64,000 nt of DNA from Sorex araneus (GCF_027595985.1 NC_073302.1:10852966-10916965), one strand, 5' to 3'; shown: positions 22,524 through 35,261, numbered from the stretch's first letter. Notes: a model not told the origin generated them from the sequence alone. Translations and numbers: made by a program.

Positions 22524-23630
22524 ATGAAGAAACATTGCAAATCCCCACAGCAAGGAGAGGATGAAGAAAAGAGCACAGAAACCTCTGCAGGAGTTTCCCA
22601 CAAATGTGATCTCTCTGATAAAGAATTCAGAGAAGAAATTCTGAGAATGTTCTTCGAACTTAAAGAAACGGTGGAGCAGTCAGCGAAGAAATTACGGGAA
22701 GAAATGAGAGTAGAAATAGAAAAGCTACATTCAGAAATGTCACGAATAAAAGACACAGTAGACAAAATAAAAAACAGAGTTGGAGCCCACAACAGTAGAG
22801 TGGCTGCAGCTGAAGAGAGAATTAGTCACCTTGAAGATGAACAACAGAAATCCCAAAGGCTACAACAAACAATTGGAAAAGATCTTAAAACAGCTGTAGG
22901 GCGAATCAGAGACCCAGTGGTTGATGCCAAGAGGAATAACATAAGAATCATTGGAGTTCCAGAGGACAGAGAGGCAACCCTAATGAGAATGCCACAGTTA
23001 AAGAAATCATTGCTGAAAAGTTCCCAGAGCTGGATAAGGGAGATGTTCTTATCCTAGGAGCCAGAAGGGTGCCAGCTAGAAGGGACCCTAATAAAAAGAC
23101 TCCAGGACATATCATAGTCAGAATGATGGATACCATAAATAGGGATGCAATACTGCAAGCAGCAAGGTATAAAAAAGAAATCATATACAAAGGAGCGTCC
23201 CTTAGATTCACAGCAGACTTATCAGAGGAAACCCTTCAAGCCAGAAGACAATGGTGGGATATAGTGAAAAAACTCAATGAAATGAACGCCTCACCAAGAA
23301 TACTTTATCCAGCTATGCTCTCACTCAAACTCGAAGGAACCATACACAATTTTATGGATAAACAACAACTAAAGAACTTCATAGACTCAAAACCAAGCTT
23401 AAAAGAAGGGCTAAAGGGTGGGGGGGGGCGATGGGATTGGGGAGGGTGGGAGGGACGCTGGGTTTACGGGTGGTGGAGAATGGGCACTGGTGAAGGGATG
23501 GGTTCCCGAACTTTGTATGAGGGAAGTATAAGCACAAAAGTGTATAAATCTGTAACTGTACCCTCACGGTGATTCTCTAATTAAAAATAAATAAATTTAA
23601 AAAAAGAAGGGCTAAAGGGGCTTTTGTAAG
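22524..23630 (+). pseudogene. L1 ORF1, frameshifted and interrupted (unit 2)
   Basis: Starts MKKHCKSPQQ at 22524. The coiled coil and RRM-like segments are as in unit 1. The shared frameshift is near 22975-22985, with the first frame stopping at 23057 and the second running 23069 onward. The C-terminal end is interrupted at 23419 by an L1 3' UTR insertion, which adds a foreign tail to the reading frame. Confidence 0.88.
23419..23604 (+). mobile_element. Severely 5'-truncated L1 tail inside L1 ORF1 (unit 2 only)
   Basis: It contains only the end of the L1 3' UTR (GGGCACTGGTGAAGGGATGG, CTGTACCCTCACGGTGATTC, AAATAAATAAA). The perfect 15-bp TSD is AGAAGGGCTAAAGGG (23404-23418 and 23605-23619). 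Unit 1 has the empty site near 2750-2765. Confidence 0.92.
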
Positions 23631-23671
23631 AAAAGGAAAAACCCTACAAGAACAAGAAACCCCACAGAAAG

Positions 23672-26600
23672 ATGACACAAAATCCCATGACAATAATCTC
23701 TCTCAATGTCAATGGCCTAAATACACCAATTAAAAGACGCAGAGTGGCAAAATGGATTCGGAAACAAAACCCAACATTCTCCTGCCTACAAGAAACACAC
23801 CTGAACAGTCAGAGCAAACACAGACTCAAAGTGAAAGGATGGAAAACTATCCTGCAAGCAAACAACTCTCAAAAAAGCTGGGGTGGCCATACTACTATCT
23901 GACAACATAGATTTCAGGTTGAAAAAGATTAGAAGGGACAGCGAAGGTCACTTCCTATTTATCAAGGGATATGCACAACAGGAAAAATCACACTCTTAAA
24001 CGTATACGCACCTAATGAGAGACTGGCTAAATACTTAAAACAAGTCCTAACAGACTTTAAGGAAGACATTGCTAGCAACACAATAGTAGTCGGAGACTTC
24101 AACACTGCCTTATCACCTCTGGATAGATACAAGAATAAAACTCATCAAGGAAATACTGACACTGAAAGAAAAAATAGAAGAGAGAGGCCTAATAGACCTA
24201 TACAGGGCTTTACACCCCAAAAAGAAAGAATAAAAACATTCTTTTCCAGTGCACACGGAACATTCTCCAAAATAGACCATATACTAGGCCACAAAACATA
24301 CCTCAAGAGAATCGGAAAAATAGAAATTGTATCAACAACCTTCTCAGACCACGATACGCTGAAGATAGAAGCTAATCACACACAAATGCAGAGAATGAAA
24401 GCAAACACCTGGAAATTAAACAGTTCAGTGTTGAACAGAGAGTGGCTCAGGAAGGAAATCAAGGAAGAAATCAAGAGATACCTCAAAACAAATGAAAATG
24501 AAGACACGAGCTACCAAAATTTATGGGACGCAGCTAAAGCTGTGTTAAGAGGAAAATTTATAGCTCTGCAAGCATTTCTTAGGAAGGAAGAAAGGGCCTA
24601 CACAGACAGCTTGACTTCACAGCTCAAGGCCTTAGAAAAGGACGCAAAAAAGGAACCCAAACCAGACCGAAGGAAGGAAATAATAAAACTTAGAGCAGAA
24701 ATTAATGACATTGAAACCCAGAAAACAATCCGAAAGGCCAATGAAACCAAGAGCTGGTTCTTGGAGAAAATAAACAAGATTGATAAACCGCAAGCAAGAC
24801 CCACAAAGAAAGAGCGAGAGAGAACCCTAATAAACCAACTCAGGAATGAAAAGGGAGACATCACAACAGAAACCAATGAAATTCAAAAGATTATCAGAGA
24901 CTACTTTGAAAGTCTATATGCCACAAAATAAGAGAACCTAAAAGAAATGGATGAATTCCTTGACTCTTAGAATATCCCAAGATTGAACCAAGAAGACTTG
25001 GAATTTCTGAATAGTCCCATTAATATCAAGGAAATTGAAACTATAATCAATAGTCTCCCCCAAAACAAAATCCCAGGTCCAGATGGATTCACTGGCAAAT
25101 TCTTCCAAAAATTTAAAGAAGACATGCTGCCAATTCTCCTCAAACTTTTCCAGGAAATTGAAAAATCAGGAACTCTCCCAAATACTTTCTATGAAGAACA
25201 TATATCCCTAAATCAAAAGCAAACAAAGACACCACTAAGAAAGAAAATTATAGACCAATATCCCTGATGAACACTGAAGCGAAGATCCTCAGGAAAATAT
25301 TAGCAAATAGCATCCAACAACTCATCAAAAAGATCATACACCATGACCAAGTGGGATTCATCCCGGGGATACAAGGATGGTTTAACATTTGGAAATCAAT
25401 CAACATAATCCATCATATCAACAAAAGTAAAGATAAAAACCATATGATTATATCTATTAATGCAGAGAAAGCATTTGACAAGATCCAATATCCGTTCATG
25501 ATGAAAACCCTCACCAAATTGGGTTTTGGAGGAATTTTCCTCAAGATAGTAGAAGCCATCTACCATAAGCCTATGGCAAGCATTATCCTCAATGGGCAAA
25601 AACCAAGGGCCTTTCCTTTAAGATCAGGCACAAGACAAGGATGCCCACTCTTACCACTTATGTTCATTATAGTCCTGGAAGTCCTTATGATAGCTGTTAG
25701 ACAAGAAAAATATATCAAAGGCATCCAGATAAGAAAGGAAGAAATCAAGCTCTCACTTTTTGCAGATGATATGATACTATATCTAGAAATGCCTAAATCC
25801 TCTACTAAGAAACTCTTAGAAACAATAGACTTGTACAGTAAGGTCGCAGGCTATAAAATCAATACCCAAAAATCCATGGCCTTCCTATTTGCAAACAATG
25901 AGACAGAGGAAAGGGACATGAAAAAGCAATCCCATTCACAATTGTGCCCCAGAAAATCAAGTACATTGGAATCAGCTTAACTAAGGAAGTAAAAGACCTC
26001 TACAAAGAAAACTACAAAACGCTACTCCATGAAATAAAAGAGGACGTGAGGAAATGGAAACATATCCCCTGCTCATGGTTAGGGAGAATCAACATTGTCA
26101 AAATGGCAATTCTCCCCAAAAGCGTTGTACAGATTCAACGCGATCCCTATAAGTATACCCATGACATTCTTCAAAGAAATGGATCAAGAAATCCTGAAAA
26201 TCATATGGAATAACAAATGCCCACGGATTGCTAAAACAATTCTTGGGAAAATAGATGATGGGAGGCATCACCCTCCCCAACCTCAAACGTTACTATAAAG
26301 TGGTAATAATCAAAACACCATGGTACTGGAACAAAGGCAGAGCCTCAGACCAATGAAACAGGGTGGAATATCCCTACACACAACCCCAAATGTATGACCA
26401 TCTAATCTTTGATAAAGGAGCAAGAAATGCGAAATGGAGAAAGGAAAGCCTTTTTTTACAAATGGTGCTGGCACAACTGGCCAACCACATGCAAAAGAAT
26501 GGGCTTAGACCTTGACCTGACACCATGCACAAAAATCAGATCAAAGTGGATTAAAGACCTCAACATCAGACCACAATCCATAAGGTACATTGAAGACAAG

Positions 26601-27488
26601 GTTGGCAAATCCCTCCGCGATATTGAAGCTAACGGTTTCTTCAAAGATGACACACAACTGACCAACCAAGAGGAAACAGAGATAAACAAATGGGACTACA
26701 TTAAATTAAGAAGCTTCTGCACCGCAAAAGATACAGTGACCAGAATACAAAGACTATCCACAGAATGGGAAAGGATATTTACACAATACCCATCAAATAA
26801 GGGGTTGATATCAATGGTATATAAAGCACTGGTTGAACTCTAAAAGAAGAAAACATCCAACCCCATCAGAAAATGGGGCGAAGAAATGAACAGAAATTTT
26901 ACCAAGGAAGAAATACGAATGGCCAAAAGGCACATGAAAAAGTGCTCTACATCACTAATCATCAGAGACATGCAGATCAAAACAACCATGAGATACCACC
27001 TCATACCACAGAGACTAGAACACATCCAAAAGAACAAAAGCAACCGCTGTTGGAGAGGATGTGGGGAGAAAGGGACCCTTCTACACTGCTGGTGGGAATG
27101 CCGACTGGCTCATCCCTTCTGGAAAACAATATGGACGCTTCTCAGAAAATTAGAAATTGAGCTCCTATTTGACCCACCAATACCACTACTGGGAATATAC
27201 CCCAGAGAAGCAAAAAAGTATAGTTGAAATGACAACTGCACTTATATGCTCATTGCAGCACTGTTTACAATAGCCAGAATCTGGAAAAAACCCGAGTGCC
27301 CAAGAACAGATGACTGGTTAAAGAAACCCTGGTACATCTATACAATGGAATACTATGCAGCCGTTAGAAAAATTGAAGCCATGAACTTTGCATATAAGTG
27401 GATCAACATGGAAAGTATCACTCTAAGTGAAATGAGTCAGAAAGAGAGAGACAGACATAGAAAAATTGCACTCACCTGTGGAATGTAA
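23672..27488 (+). pseudogene. L1 ORF2 (endonuclease-reverse transcriptase), broken (unit 2)
   Basis: It starts MTQNPMTIISLNVNGLN and keeps QETHL in the EN domain. FADD is present ([13 protein letters not shown], about 25755-25790). It ends RKIALTCGM with the stop at 27486-27488. It shares the frameshift near 23875 and the motif-A change ([10 protein letters not shown], about 25453-25480) with unit 1. Additional frameshifts occur near 23985 and 25925. The linker segment 24386-24931 is open. It is not functional. Confidence 0.9.
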
Positions 27489-27970
27489 AATAACAGAATA
27501 GGAGACTAATATCCAAGAATAGTAGAAATAAGTACCAGTAGGTTGGCTCCATGGCTTGGAAGCTGGTCTCACATGCTGGGGGAAAAAGCAGCTCAGATAG
27601 AGAAGGGAACACCAAGTAAAATGTGGTTGGAGATCGTGCCCGGGAAGGGAGATGTGCGCTGAAAGTACACTAGAGACTGAACCCAATGGCCACTCAATTC
27701 CCTATTGCAAACCACAACACCTAATTGGAGAGAGAGAGAGATCAAAATGGAGTACCCTGCCACAGAGGCAGGGTGTGGTGGGGGGGAGATGGAATGGGAA
27801 GGGAAAGATACTGGGTTTATTGGTGATGGAGAACGGGCACTGGTGGAGGGATGATTTGTGAACATTGTATGAGGGAAAATCAAGTTCTAATATGTGTGAA
27901 TCTGTATCTGTACCCGAATGATGATTCACTAATTCAAGAATAAAGTAAAATAAAATAAAATAAAATAAAA

Positions 27971-29225
27971 TGGATGGAGGTATTTAGCTCCAGTTGATTC
28001 TGCCTGGAGGGAAGTTACTTTGCCTATTTGGGGAAAACTAGGAGTGTCTGGTATAGACCAACAACCAGCCCTGTCAGACATGTGCATTGGCTTCATCGAT
28101 GTTTGGAAAATATCCCAGACATTCCTGTGTCCAGAAGGAACTTAGCATGTAGTTCCATTCCAGGGGCCCTTGATACCTGGAAAACTCTCTCAGGTGGCCT
28201 GAGCAGCTCTGCTCAACCACCTCCCCAAGGTTTAATTGGGCTGTGGCAAATACCTTCTTTTCTTTAATCAGGAGCTCAGGGACTTTGACTTAGTCTTCTA
28301 TGAGGTTTATAAATTGTTTTTTTTTATTGACTTGTAGGTCAAGAACAGACACAGAAAGCTCAGGAGATTATGGGCTCACCGAAGTTTCCAGACCACTGTT
28401 TTGTTCCTCCTAAGTACTGCAGAAGCTGAAGACTCGCAGACTGGATGATAAAGCTCATGACATACCAAGAGAAAGATATCACAGTGAGCTTATAATAGTA
28501 GGACAGAAAGTTCTGTCTCTGTGTGCATAGAAGGATGTACATGCATCCTATGTGCATATGCTGTGTGATGAATTCTTGCTTGTGTGAAATTATAAAATGT
28601 GTGTTTCCTCAACAGGTGTTTGTATCTATGTGATATCTCTAATGATTCAGTATGAAAAACAGATATAGAGGGACTTGAAAGATAGGATAAGAGGTAAGAT
28701 ATATGTCTTGCAAATTCCTGGTTTGATCAGCACATTGCCAAATAATTCCCAGCCACCACCAGGAGGGACTCCCAATCACAGAGCCAGTAATAAGCTCTTA
28801 GTACCATTGAGTGTGGCTCAAAAACAACGTTTTCTTTGTTTTTATTGAACCATCATGAGATAGAGCGCCGGTGTCCTTATTTTATTCTGCCACCCACACT
28901 CCCAGAGTGCATTTACAGCAGACACCTTTCTTCTCTCTTTCTCTCTTTCTCTCACTGTCCTTCTTTCCATTTAGGTATTATAGTTTGAAATACAGATACC
29001 AAATAATTTGCACATATATACCACTTTTCAGCAATCAGTTATTTCCACAGTGATCATTTCCAACTATCATTGTCCTAGTGATCGCATCTCTATCCTAACT
29101 GCCCTCTCCCTCCAATGTGACAAGTGGACAACTAGGGACCAGACTTCCTGACCCATGTTCCTACTGCAAATGAGTCCAAATGCAGGGCAGACACAAAATC
29201 ATTTTGGGATATAAAAAACTTATAT
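27971..29225. other. Intergenic spacer right of L1 (unit 2)
   Basis: Nearly identical to 8370-9622 up to about 28950, after which it becomes more like unit 3. A CT-rich tract lies at about 28924-28966. No gene is recognised. Confidence 0.55.
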
Positions 29226-29402
29226 GGGGCTGAAGAGACAGCACAGTGGGTAGGGCATTTGCCTTGCATGCTGCCAACCAGGGTTCGATTCCCAGAATCT
29301 CATATGGTCCGCTGAGCACTGCCGTGAGTTAATTTCTGAATACAGAGCCAGGAATAACCCCTGTGCATCGCCGATGTGACCCAAAAAGGCAAATAAAAAC
29401 AC
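29226..29402 (+). mobile_element. SOR-type SINE (unit 2)
   Basis: GGGGCTGAAGAGACAGCACA, B box GGTTCGATTCC and end CCCAAAAAGGC plus an A-rich tail. It is the orthologue of 9637-9811. It shares the TTGCATGCTGCCAACC variant with unit 3. Confidence 0.9.
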
Positions 29403-29404
29403 AG

Positions 29405-29460
29405 TATTAATACTCAAGATTAATTAATTAATTAACTTGAGATTAATACTCAAGAACAAG
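29405..29460. repeat. AT-rich palindrome (units 2 and 3 only)
   Basis: CTCAAG, then a TTAATTAATTAA core, then CTTGAG, flanked by repeated ATTAATACTCAAG. Units 1 and 4 have only a single GATTAATACTCAA. It looks like a short inverted duplication. Confidence 0.8.
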
Positions 29461-30459
29461 TTTTATAAAAACAGAGAGAGACTGGAAAAAAAGGCAAGAT
29501 CTAAAAAGTTATAACTAAATCTGCATGTTACTGAAAGATTCTTTTCTCTATGACAAGTGAACACAGCATCAGGGGAGTCCCAGGAAGCAATGTAGAGCCC
29601 TCTGAGTGTGACTGGGACCCTCATACCAAATATCTAGCCTGCCTTTGTTTGATCTCTTCTGTATTCTCAACTTGTAAACAGGTATCAAAACTAAGTCATG
29701 AGACTTTTGAATCTGAAGAGACATAGATATGGTCACTAGCAAGAAGGAGAAATGTCCTGAGTCTCCCCATGGTCAGCATGGGGGAGTTTTGAAATCCTAA
29801 CTCACTGATGTGGTGATGTGTAATATTTGCATTTTTTATGTCTCTTATGTTATCTCTGCAAACCATCCGAGCTTTCTGCTTTTATTAGTTATTCTTGATG
29901 TTTGATAAATACAGTATTTCTCTGATGGTATTTGTGAGTAAATGGGACCCATCTTTATGCCCACAGACACTTAGGCATCCGTTAATGACGGCCACATTAC
30001 TGCACTGAGTATACAGGATCGGGTGCATTTCTTCATTTAGGTAAGCATGCAGACTTATTCCTTTGATTCCAGTCTCTCAATGGGTCAGAAATGGTCTAAT
30101 CCACATTCTGGACATGCTATGTTTATCTCTTATGTTCAGTTTCCACTGGTAGAAAAAGGGTGACTTAGTCTCAATCACAAGGCTAAATTTAAATTGCTAA
30201 ATTTAAAAGTATTCACAAATCATTCAGCCCTGTGCTTGGCAAATAATAACTGTTCAGTCTAGAAGAGGAATTATGATAATCTTTCCTCAAACTAAATGTT
30301 TTTTTCATAAACCTTCAAGGTTCATAAATTTCCAAATTCTAGAACACTTATAGAAGGTTTATGAAATAAGCCTGTCTAAACAGGTATCTCACTCTTTGTG
30401 AACATGGTCTATTCCTCTTTTCTGGATGAAGGACTACAAATATCAAAAGTTAAATCCTG
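29461..30459. other. Intergenic spacer, conserved between units (unit 2)
   Basis: Equivalent to 9826-10840. No gene or repeat is recognised. Confidence 0.5.
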
Positions 30460-31201
30460 ATCCTCTGAATAACACATTTGGGAGCATATCCTGAGGCTGC
30501 AAAAAGCACAGTAGAAATGAAGTCTGTACCTATATGTTAATTGCAGCACTATTCACAATAGACAAAATTTGGAAACAACTCAAGTGCCCGAGAACAGAAG
30601 ACTAGTTAAAGAAACTTTGGTATTTTTACACAATGGAATACTGTGCAGCTATTAAAAGAGATGAAGTCATGAAATTTACTTATAAATGGATAGACATGAA
30701 GAGTATCATGCTATGTGAAATGAGTCAGAAAGAGAGGGACAGATATAGAAGGACTGCACTCATTTGTGGAGTATAAAATAACATAACAAGACACCAACAC
30801 CCAAGAACAGTACAGTGGGAAGATTGCTCCATAGTTGGAAGCCTGTCTCCAGAGTGGGCAGGGAGAGGACAGCTGGAATGGAGAAGAGATCACTAAGAAA
30901 ATGATGGTTGAAGGATAGGGCGAATGGGAGATATGTGCTGGAAGTAGATAAAGGACTTAACATGATAACCTCTCAGTATCTGCATTGCAAATAATGATGC
31001 CCAAAAGGAGAGAGAGAGAGTATGGGGAATATTTTCTGCCATGGAGGCAATGGGAGGGTGGTAATTGGGGTTATACTGGAGATATTTGTGGTGGTGAATG
31101 TGCACTGGTGGAGGGATAGGTGTTTGATCATTGTGTGATTATATCTCAGACATGAGAGCTTGTAACAACACCTCACGATGAATCAATTAATTTTTTGAAA
31201 A
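30460..31201 (+). mobile_element. Old 5'-truncated L1 3' fragment (unit 2)
   Basis: Orthologue of 10842-11585, with TSD AGTTAAATCCT on both sides. It has ORF2 C-terminal remnants and a 3' UTR. Confidence 0.87.
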
Positions 31202-31733
31202 AGTTAAATCCTAAGAAAATCAAGCTCTCCATTTTCGATAGTTAATTATTTTATTGTGGTCTCTCCTCACATGATCAGTCACAATCCACCCTAGGGAACA
31301 CCAAGAGATACAACCAGTGATCCTGAGCAGTTCAGTCTCTAAGAAATACTTGCCATCCTGCTATTTATCTTGAATACAAAGGAAAGCAAAGATTCCCTCC
31401 TTCCACTATGTTAGAATGATGTCACTTAGCCTGTCAGGATATGCTTATAATGAGGAGTAGGAGAGTTTGTGTTCTGCAATTAAGAGACAGATTCTGGTTA
31501 GATACATGTTGTCATTCCTTTCACCGCTATCTGTAGCAGCAATGCAACTTTGCACACTTAGATATTATAATTTTGCACACTTCTTTAACACTGAGACTTT
31601 GCATTGCTTATTTATTCTTGTGTATAACACTTTGTATAGGGCTTTGTACAGAGCATGAATTAAGCTTTTGTTCAAAGTATTTTTCTAGATTAAGAAAAAT
31701 ATCTTACTATTAAAGATATTAACTGTCTCGGCA
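31202..31733. other. Spacer upstream of the tandem repeat (unit 2)
   Basis: Equivalent to 11586-12118. No gene is recognised. Confidence 0.4.
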
Positions 31734-32378
31734 GTTGAAGACCTCTGGAACCCAGCCACAGCCATGCTCAAGGCCACTCTCCACACGTTCAGAGGAGCCA
31801 AACGCATGAAGCAACCAGCAGAGTAACCCAGATGTGCAGGACCCGGAGCAGAGATCTCCAAGGGTGCTCGGATCCGGGACTGTGTCTCTTCCACCCAGAT
31901 TCTCCATTTTCCAGTAGCTAGGTAGTCACACCAGGAAACTGTCCCCAGTGCTGTGTAACTCCATCAATGGCCATAGTCCAGAGACTATGAAACCAAGCTC
32001 CTGGAAGAGAGCAACACAGTCCTTTTCCCCGAGCCTGGCTGTCTTTTCTGTCACCCTTTGCAAGGGACAGGTTACATTTCCTTCCCCGCTCCAAGCAGAA
32101 CCTCTGCAGTTGAAGATCTCCAGAACCCAGCCACAGCCATGCTCAAGGCCACTCTCCACACACTCAGACGAGTCTCATGCATGAAGAAACCAGCATAAGA
32201 ACCCAGGTGTGCAGGAACCAGGGCTGAGATCTCCAAGGCTCCTTGGACCAGGACTGTGCCTCTTCCACCCAGATTCCCCATTTTCCAGTAGCTAGGCAGT
32301 CACACCAAGAAAATGCCTGCCAGAACCATATAATCCCATCAACGGCCAACATACACAGACTATAAAACCAAGCTCTCA
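31734..32378 (+). repeat. 375-bp tandem repeat, two copies (unit 2)
   Basis: Copies begin GTTGAAGA at 31734 and at 32109 (period 375). Each contains CCAGCCACAGCCATGCTCAA, GGGACTGTG-type and TTTCCAGTAGCTAGG blocks. The second copy runs into the 330-bp dispersed repeat. Confidence 0.9.
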
Positions 32379-32379
32379 G

Positions 32380-32705
32380 AAGTGTATTTATACTCATATT
32401 CTTATTATGGAATATTCATATCCCAAATACAGTAACAAATATATGCATACCTCTCAAAGAGCCCGCAAGCTACCAAGAGTATCCCGCCTGCATGGATAGA
32501 GCCTGGCAAGCTACCAGTGGTGTAGTCGATATGCTAAAAACAGGAACAATAGGTGTCATTCCCCAGACCCTGAGAGAGCCTCCAATCATTGGGAAATACG
32601 AGTAAGGAGAGACTGCTAAAATCTCAGGGCTGAGAGGAATAGAGACATTACTGGTGCCAGCTCGAGTAAATAGATGAACAATGGGATGACAGTGATACAA
32701 TGAAG
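32380..32705 (+). repeat. Dispersed repeat of about 330 bp (unit 2)
   Basis: Orthologue of 12402-12735, ending GGGATGACAGTGATACA. Confidence 0.7.
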
Positions 32706-32911
32706 AAAAGTACCTTATAAATTGTGAAAAAGTTATGTATTTTTAGAACCTGAATGATACGTAGTGATTCATGAATACATACATGTAAGTTGTGACCAAA
32801 GGCTAGTTAAAAAATAACAACACTCTCATATAAAAATTTTGTTGCTATAATATGACTATTCAGGTTCTGAATTTTTCCTTCTTTTTGACTGCCAGAAAAA
32901 AGAAGAGCATC

Positions 32912-33865
32912 ATGAAGAGACATAATGAGACTACAGTGTCTGAATTCCTCCTCCAGGGTCTCCCTATCTCACCAGATCAACAGGGCTGGTTCTTGATGCT
33001 CTTTCTGGTCATATACCTGACCACCGTACTGGGGAACCTGCTCATCGTCCTGCTCATCAGGATAGACTCTCGCCTCCACACACCCATGTACTTCTTCCTC
33101 AGTGTCTTGGCCTTCAACGATGTGTTTTTATCATCAGTCACGGTTCCCAAAATGTTGGTGGACATGCAGAGTAATCACAAGTCCATCTCCTATTCAGGGT
33201 GCATTTCTCAGTTATACTTTTTAGCATTATTTGCTTGTACTGATAATTTCCTTCTTGCAGCGATGGCCTATGACAGATATGTAGCCATCTGTCAGCCACT
33301 CCACTACACCATGATCATGAGGCAAGAACGGTGTATCTTGTTAGTAGCATGGTCCTGGATCTTCAGTTTCTCACACACACTGATGCACACCCTGCTCTCG
33401 ACCCAAGTATCTTTCTGTGGCGATATTACCATCCACCATTTCTTCTGTGAACAAACTGCATTGCTGGAGATTAGCTGCTCAGACACTTCATTCAATAACC
33501 TGGTCTTATTCATTGAGGGAGGAATGATTGTAGGTATTCCATTTACTTTGATCATGGTATCATATATCTGCATATGGACCACTGTCCTAAAAAATCCTTC
33601 TGCTAAGAAATTCTTCAAAGTCCTTTCTACCTGTGGTTCCCATCTCCTCGTTGTAACTTTATTCTATGGAACCATTGCAGAAGTGTACTTTTTCTCCTCA
33701 CCAGCCATGTCCAGTGCTAAAGAAATAGCTGCTTCTGTGATGTATATGATAGTCACCCCCATGCTGAACCCTTTCATCTACAGTCTGAGAAACAGAGATA
33801 TAAAACAAGCACTAAAGCTGTTTGCTAATAAGGTGACGGTCTGCAAGTCAAATAACTTAGGATGA
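32912..33865 (+). CDS. Olfactory receptor, family 1 (unit 2), intact 317 aa
   Basis: Odorant GPCR with all OR hallmarks at the same residue numbers as unit 1: N5-E-T, GN 41-42, PMYFFLS 58-64, C97/C179, MAYDRYVAIC 118-127, SY 217-218, STCGSH 239-244 and PMLNPFIY 283-290. The start is the ATG at 32912, 17 bp after the acceptor GACTGCCAG (32895). The open frame extends upstream to 32852 but would read through intron-like sequence. It groups with unit 3 at the N terminus (KRHNETTVSEF) and at positions 93 and 101. Private changes relative to the other three include A105, L106, H175 and F194 and the tail KVTVCKSNNLG. No stop or frameshift is seen, so it is a probable functional gene. Confidence 0.95.
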   Translation: MKRHNETTVSEFLLQGLPISPDQQGWFLMLFLVIYLTTVLGNLLIVLLIRIDSRLHTPMYFFLSVLAFNDVFLSSVTVPKMLVDMQSNHKSISYSGCISQLYFLALFACTDNFLLAAMAYDRYVAICQPLHYTMIMRQERCILLVAWSWIFSFSHTLMHTLLSTQVSFCGDITIHHFFCEQTALLEISCSDTSFNNLVLFIEGGMIVGIPFTLIMVSYICIWTTVLKNPSAKKFFKVLSTCGSHLLVVTLFYGTIAEVYFFSSPAMSSAKEIAASVMYMIVTPMLNPFIYSLRNRDIKQALKLFANKVTVCKSNNLG

Positions 33866-35261
33866 ATGAGATAACAAATATATATACATATATATACAAA
33901 TAAATAAGAAAGCTATTATATGAGAATTGATGTTCTGAGAGCTCAGATAATAAACCTGTTTACACACACATCTCAGAGAGGTCGCTATTCTTATGTCCCA
34001 CCCTGCTGACATAAAACAGGATCTATTAATCATACTGACCAGTAAAAAGAATGTTAAAGGAAAAGTACGTTACAAAAATCATGTTTTTAATTTTTTTTTA
34101 CTTTGACATTCTCATTATAAATTTTTAATGTTTACTTTTCATTTCTTCTTAAGTATGGATTTATACCCTTCCTCAGAATCTCTACATAGCTGTCGGATGA
34201 CTTTTGTATCAGTTCATCCCCACCACAAAATAACTGGGATTTCCCAGCTCTTCTGAACTGGAAATGGCTACTAAAATAACTGTACAGTTTTAAATGAATT
34301 TATTTTTTATTAAATCAGTATCATGATGCGATTTTGAAAACTTTCGTTCTCTATAGTATTCCAGATACTTTTTCAAAATTAATTATGAAGGGGTGTAGGA
34401 AATGTTTCTTGTCTTGATCCAGGTGATGATATAATGCATGCATTACTTGTCTAGATATTGAACATGATATGCTTTTAGGTTTGTGCACTTTTTTTATGCT
34501 CTGACACAACAGTATAAAGAATTAGGAAGGAATTAAAATAACCCATAACTTTCTGATTGAAAGGTTATTATGAAATATCTACATATATATGTAAAGTACA
34601 TAGATAATGAAAGTTTTGTATATTATAATAGACATATTGTAACTTTGTATGTAAGATATAATAATACTATACACAAAATGTAGACACATAAATGAGTATA
34701 TTCATGCATAACCATGTAAAGATATAAATTATGGTCTTTATATCATTTATATATAGATTAAAAAATGAGTCCCATTGTCGTGGTGACCCAATGTTTCCAT
34801 TTATCCACTTTATTATTTTTCTCTCCTTTCTAATAATTTCCAGTTTCGCTTTCATTTTAAGTCATTTAAACAAAAGTTCTGTCTCTTGCATCACTATCAA
34901 ATATTAACAGGGATACCCTCTCCAAATCCCTCACTCCAAAGAATGCAAGTTAGCACAAATGTGAGTGAAAATTTAGACTCTGGTCATAATTTAGTGATAA
35001 TTTAGTAAGGCCAGTCGAGCTGTACAGAAACTAACTTACCTGCAAGAATGAATGAAGACAAATTTTTGTGGGACATATAAGGGTCAAAACTGTAATGACA
35101 CCATATGCACTAGTAACTAATATAAAGATACAATAGAGTCTAGAGTGAAAACAGATCATTGAAAAATTACATATTTATGACACTTTAACAACACCTATAT
35201 AGCTAAAGGAGCTCCTAAGATCACAACAATCACCAAACACTGCAATTTTGAAACTATTTCT
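33866..35261. other. AT-rich region downstream of the OR (unit 2)
   Basis: OR 3' flank with a short (TA)n-like run at 33888-33902. The 34905-35090 stretch is the intact form of the site where unit 1 has its solo LTR. No gene is recognised. Confidence 0.5.

Larger units (their letters stand above)
22049..27970 (+). mobile_element. Near full-length L1 retrotransposon, inactive (unit 2)
   Basis: A sister copy of the unit 1 L1 at the same position, with TSD-like GGATGGAGG at 22040-22048 and 27972-27980 and an (AAAAT)n-like tail. It lacks the composite insertion but carries a 186-bp L1 tail at 23419-23604. Confidence 0.93.

Noticed and set aside
31734-32378. CRISPR-like or centromeric satellite interpretation of the 375-bp repeats
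   Set aside because: The unit is long, has no spacers, appears in only 1-3 copies and lies in a mammalian gene array, so it is a local tandem duplication.
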